Shown here one piece after another: positions 60,166-64,000 of a DNA stretch of 64,000 nucleotides. Every line of letters begins with the position of its first letter. Positions within the stretch are counted from its first letter, which is position 1. Location of the stretch: contig CAIPTO010000043.1 in NCBI GenBank assembly GCA_903867985.1, positions 1 to 64,000 on the forward strand, written 5' to 3'. A program made the position numbers and the translations under genes. The stretch comes from an uncultured Elusimicrobia bacterium. GTDB taxonomy: Bacteria; Elusimicrobiota; Elusimicrobia; Elusimicrobiales; UBA9959. The notes under the pieces are model-generated. The model searched no databases. It was not told the DNA's origin and saw only the letters and a list, made by a program, of their open reading frames with translations.

Positions 60166-61308
60166 CTACATGGTTATACCCGGTTTCGGGTAGAACATTA
60201 TAAGCGTGCGGTTCATCTCTGACATCTCGCCAACGTGCAGAACCTTAACATTCAGGCTCTGATTTCGAAACACTGTCTCCCCCTCAACCGGCTGATTGGG
60301 CGTCTCAAAGGCCTGCCCCACCAGGCGCAGGAGATTCTGCTGCTGGCTGTCAACAACATCCAATAGGTGAATATTTTTGGCGTCCCCGCCTCCGGCGAGC
60401 TCGAAATTTGCGTACAGGATATTATTATTCTCATCGACAACTATTACGTACTCATTCCCCGGAACGATGATGCTTAAAAGGGAGCGCCACCAATTCTGTT
60501 CGGCGTCCTTGTATTTACGGTCCCGGTTCACGATGCCGTCTATTTCAATCTTCATCTTGTTCAGCAGGCGTGCAACAGCATCGGCCAAGTCGCCGATCTC
60601 ATCCTTCTTCGACGGAAAACGCAGATCAAAATTCTTAAGCGAGATGGTCTCAACGCTATCTTTGAGCGTCTCCATAGGCGAGATGATAAAATGATGGAGG
60701 AAGAAGTAAAGGGGCAGGCCCAACAAAAACAGAACACCTATTGCGCCAAAAATATACTTCCGCATCGCAACTCCGATCAGCACGTCGGCGCCGGCCTTGG
60801 ACACCAGGACGTCTATAATACCTATAATCTCGCCACGCACGGAAAATGGGATCGCAATTTCATAAAAAGGCTCTTTTGGAACCTGCCGGACCTTAGGCAG
60901 CTTTGAAAGATACGCCTGGCCGATGGCGTCCGTGGGCGGCGGATAATCCTTCTGAAAATCGGCCCATGCCATACCGATAAAACGCGATTGTTTATGCCAG
61001 CGCACCGTGCCCGCACGGCTCAGATACAGAACGGAAGCGATGCGCTCGTCCTTAACAAGCGACTGCATTATGTCGTACTCTCCGAATGAGATGATCTTGG
61101 GGTTCTTGAGAAGGCCGTTGCGCATTGTGGGGGCGTAGACCCTTACGGTCTCAGTTATATCCTTTTTCAATTTCTCGTCAAAAGTCCACTTAAAAAGGTT
61201 GTAATAGAAAACCCCGCCCAAACAAAGGACATAAATACCGATGCCGGTAAACCAAAGGAGCCATTTAACAGTAAGCCGCATAATAAAACCTTCCAGACTA
61301 TCCGCCAT
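60166..61308 (-). CDS. HAMP-domain sensor-like membrane protein without a kinase domain
   Basis: Two TMs, extracytoplasmic sensor, HAMP-like ISPMETLKDSVETISLKNFDLRFPSKKDEIGDLADAVARLLNKM. Confidence 0.75.
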   Translation of the reverse strand: MADSLEGFIMRLTVKWLLWFTGIGIYVLCLGGVFYYNLFKWTFDEKLKKDITETVRVYAPTMRNGLLKNPKIISFGEYDIMQSLVKDERIASVLYLSRAGTVRWHKQSRFIGMAWADFQKDYPPPTDAIGQAYLSKLPKVRQVPKEPFYEIAIPFSVRGEIIGIIDVLVSKAGADVLIGVAMRKYIFGAIGVLFLLGLPLYFFLHHFIISPMETLKDSVETISLKNFDLRFPSKKDEIGDLADAVARLLNKMKIEIDGIVNRDRKYKDAEQNWWRSLLSIIVPGNEYVIVVDENNNILYANFELAGGGDAKNIHLLDVVDSQQQNLLRLVGQAFETPNQPVEGETVFRNQSLNVKVLHVGEMSEMNRTLIMFYPKPGITM

Positions 61309-61447
61309 CCACAGTCAACCAGGAACCGTATAAATTTTACATAACAGGCATTTCAAAATTATTGCAAAACAATGAATAAACAACCTCCCCCAAAAAACGG
61401 AGCCGCCTGTTAAGCGGCCCCCGACAGAAAACGGTTACGGATAATAA

Positions 61448-61634
61448 TTAGCCCGAATCCTGCAGTTCAGGATGATTACCATAGAGAAATCAGTGGAACA
61501 AAATTATTCTGCAGGATTCCCCGCGCAGCGGGCGGAGGGCCAAGCGCTATGCGCGACAGGCCCGCCGGGGTGTATTCCTCCCGAAGGGCGCCCGTTATAC
61601 GGGCGGAAAACTTCAACTGAAGTTTTCAGGTCAG
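61448..61634 (+). repeat. MITE-like dispersed repeat, copy 2
   Basis: Aligned to copy 1 (30873-31062, reverse complement) over its full length. Confidence 0.8.
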
Positions 61635-61719
61635 CCTCAAAGCCGCAGCTGCAATTTCGCGGCAAACCTTACAGCCGAATTCCCCGCCCTAATTCTGTCA
61701 CTAACCACTATCCACTGTT

Positions 61720-63036
61720 TTATTGCCCGCCGGCCTGGTATTGCTCAATACGCTTCATGCCGGCCTCGGCGTCGGAATTGCCCGGATCCAATTGCTTAGC
61801 GATAGTCCACTCATCAAGGGCTTTCTCATAGTTGAAATTTTGAAAATATTTCAAGCCTTCCAGGTAATGCTGCTGCGAGGACAGGCGGTTCTCCTCGGTC
61901 GGACCCTGGGTTTTGACGGGGCCTTCCACCGAAGCTCCGCTTCGCTTTGCATCCTCTTCCGCTTTTTTGCGGTCATCTTCCTCTTTCTTGCGCCGCTCTT
62001 CCTCGTCCTTGGCGCGTTTCGCGGCCTCTTCGGAGCGGCGCCGCTTTTCTTCGGATTCAAGGCGCATCTGTTCCTTGGCGCGGGAGATCAGTTTGTCCAG
62101 ATAGGTGAGGTTGGCGGTGTAAGGCTTGGCCGTATTCCATTCTCCGATAGCGTCGGTATATCTCCTCTCACCGTAAAATTTTTTACCGCGTCCGATATAG
62201 CCCTGCTCGATTTCATTCTTGACCTCTGTCAGCAGCTTATTGGCCTTGGAATCACCGGGCTGGATCTCCAGCACGCTCCTTAACCCCTCATAAGCATCCC
62301 GAAGCTTTCCTTGCGCGTAATACTCCAGCGCTCCCTTCAGTTTCTCGTTGGCTGATTCCTGACGGAGTTCGTCCTCGACCCTGGTAATATACTCCACCAC
62401 TCTGGCGTCTCTGGGCTTAATCAGCAGAGCGTCATAGAAGTTATCCAACGCCATTTTCAAGTCACGCCGGGCGTAGAGCTGAGAGCCTTTCTGAAAATAA
62501 TAATCGCGCAGGTCATCTTTCATCTTGGCCAGCCAGTATTTGGCTTTAATGTTGTTAGGGGAAAGCTTTACCACTTCCTCCATCTTCTTGTGAGCGTCCA
62601 GAATCCTGCCCTCGTTGTATAAGGAAAGGGCGCTCTTAAAGCGGTCCTCCAACATAAGCTTTTCGGACATGCCGGGGCGTAAAGAACCGCGCAGCTGATT
62701 GGACGCCTCCAACAGCATGCCGGCGTCCTCAAAATTGGGGTCTATGGAAAGGATCTTGTTCGCCAGGTCACGCGCGTCCTCGTAGTTACCGTCGCGGTAA
62801 TAGTTGAAGGCGTTCTCATAAACATTCATCAGCATCTTGGATTGGATCTTGGCCTTTTCCAGCCGGATGGTCTCAATAAAACGTTTTTTCTCCGACAGTT
62901 CGCTAAGTGAACCCAGGCCGGTTTTCTGAAGGTCAAGGAAAAGAGACTCTTCGCTTTTTACCCGCATTTTCTCCTGGGCGAAAGCCGGGGCGCAAAGCGC
63001 CGCCGAAAAAATCATCGATAAAAGTATGTTTTTCAT
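61720..63036 (-). CDS. TPR-repeat secreted protein
   Basis: Signal peptide; repeats AFNYYRDGNYEDARDLANKILSIDPNFEDA, ALDNFYDALLIKPRDARV. Confidence 0.85.
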   Translation of the reverse strand: MKNILLSMIFSAALCAPAFAQEKMRVKSEESLFLDLQKTGLGSLSELSEKKRFIETIRLEKAKIQSKMLMNVYENAFNYYRDGNYEDARDLANKILSIDPNFEDAGMLLEASNQLRGSLRPGMSEKLMLEDRFKSALSLYNEGRILDAHKKMEEVVKLSPNNIKAKYWLAKMKDDLRDYYFQKGSQLYARRDLKMALDNFYDALLIKPRDARVVEYITRVEDELRQESANEKLKGALEYYAQGKLRDAYEGLRSVLEIQPGDSKANKLLTEVKNEIEQGYIGRGKKFYGERRYTDAIGEWNTAKPYTANLTYLDKLISRAKEQMRLESEEKRRRSEEAAKRAKDEEERRKKEEDDRKKAEEDAKRSGASVEGPVKTQGPTEENRLSSQQHYLEGLKYFQNFNYEKALDEWTIAKQLDPGNSDAEAGMKRIEQYQAGGQ

Positions 63037-63091
63037 AAAGGACCCTTTGCTTCCGGATCACCCGCTTATACCTGCCCTCTAACCTCTGCCG

Positions 63092-63985
63092 TTAAAACGG
63101 CATGCCGCCGGTCATAAGATCCGCTATCATGGGCGACAACATAAGGATAAACACCGTAGGGAAAATAAAGATGAACAAAGGTATAAGCATTTTGGTGGAG
63201 GCCTGGGCCGCGAGCTTTTCGGCTTTGTTCAGTCTGCGGAAGCGCATATCCGCGGAGTAGTTGCGCAGAAGCTCAACGAGGCTGGTACCCAGTTCGTCCG
63301 ATTGTATGACCAGGCCCACGAAAGAACGCACTTCCTGCAGCCCTGTCCGCATTGAAAGGCGCCTGAGCGCGTCCCGCCTTGAATAACCCAGCTGAACCTC
63401 GTTAATGGTTCTTTCCACCTCAACTTCCAGACAGGTTTTAACGGGCACGATCTTGACTATACGGTCAAAAGCGCTCATGTAGTCAAGGCCGGATTCGATC
63501 ATCAGCGCGGCAAGGTCCACGAAGGTCGGAAAATTATGGATTATCTCCTGCTGGCGGGCCCGTATCTTGCGCGAATAGTAAAACACGTCCGGCAGCAGGA
63601 AACCAAGCGGCGCGAAGATAACCACGAAATAAGAATCTGTTAAAACATAAAAGATGACGGGCAAGGCCGCGGCCAGTATCATCTTAATGTGCAGCATTTT
63701 AAGCGGGTCGGTGTTCACCGGCCGGCCAAGGAGCATATACCGCTCTTCCAGCTTTTTCTCCAGCCCCAGGCCCCTCGCGAAGAACAGGTCCAGTTTGTCC
63801 CAGAAATTTTTACTTTCCTCCAGCTTTGAAAAAACCGAAACCTCCTTGCCCTCCATATCGCTGATGTCGCCGATGGCCGAACGCTCCTCCTCCCTGGGAG
63901 CGAAGAAACGCTGCACGGCCGCGCCGACAGCGATAGAGCCTAAGAAGGCGAGGGACATCAGGAAATATTTTGTAAAAGCGTCCAT
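63092..63985 (-). CDS. tadC: Type II secretion system F-family protein (TadC-like)
   Basis: FPTFVDLAALMIESGLDYMSAFDRIV; QSDELGTSLVELLRNYSADMRFRRLNKAEKLAAQASTKMLIPLFIFIFPTVFILMLSP. Confidence 0.9.
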   Translation of the reverse strand: MDAFTKYFLMSLAFLGSIAVGAAVQRFFAPREEERSAIGDISDMEGKEVSVFSKLEESKNFWDKLDLFFARGLGLEKKLEERYMLLGRPVNTDPLKMLHIKMILAAALPVIFYVLTDSYFVVIFAPLGFLLPDVFYYSRKIRARQQEIIHNFPTFVDLAALMIESGLDYMSAFDRIVKIVPVKTCLEVEVERTINEVQLGYSRRDALRRLSMRTGLQEVRSFVGLVIQSDELGTSLVELLRNYSADMRFRRLNKAEKLAAQASTKMLIPLFIFIFPTVFILMLSPMIADLMTGGMPF

Positions 63986-64000
63986 AGCGATCCTTAACCG

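Overview
This 64-kb bacterial window is coded almost entirely on the minus strand. From left to right it contains: (i) a probable IS21-type transposon end at bases 51-120, followed by a small AT-rich accessory island with a TM protein, an ImmA/IrrE peptidase, a beta-family-like protein, a convergent sce7726-like protein and an XRE regulator; (ii) housekeeping genes: GH3 glucosidase, SUI1, diadenylate cyclase cdaA, ftsH, hpt, a PLD-family protein, queE/queC, murI, an amidase, RNase G, rodA-mrdA-mreD-mreC-mreB; (iii) the S10-spc-alpha ribosomal protein supercluster (rplQ back to rplC, with secY, adk, map, infA and rpmJ); (iv) a Tad/Flp-type pilus and signalling region with prepilin-like proteins, histidine kinases, response regulators, a TPR protein and TadC. 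Gene content and style suggest an Elusimicrobiota-like genome, but that is inference only. Main observations: an in-frame stop with no canonical start at the 5' end of rpoA; a 32-aa CdaR/YbbR-like transmembrane microprotein translationally coupled to cdaA and ending at a repeat terminus; a ~190-bp MITE-like repeat with covarying hairpins; heptad-periodic intergenic repeats, one family of which is read in frame in the leaders of three prepilin-like proteins; a candidate ~190-nt ncRNA with a consensus promoter and terminator; a 31-bp perfect palindrome over the ribosomal-protein promoter; and several proteins that appear to have lost catalytic residues (S41 protease, HicA, receiver domain, HExxH peptidase, DsbA-like). 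All calls come from reading the sequence. No database search or folding program was run.
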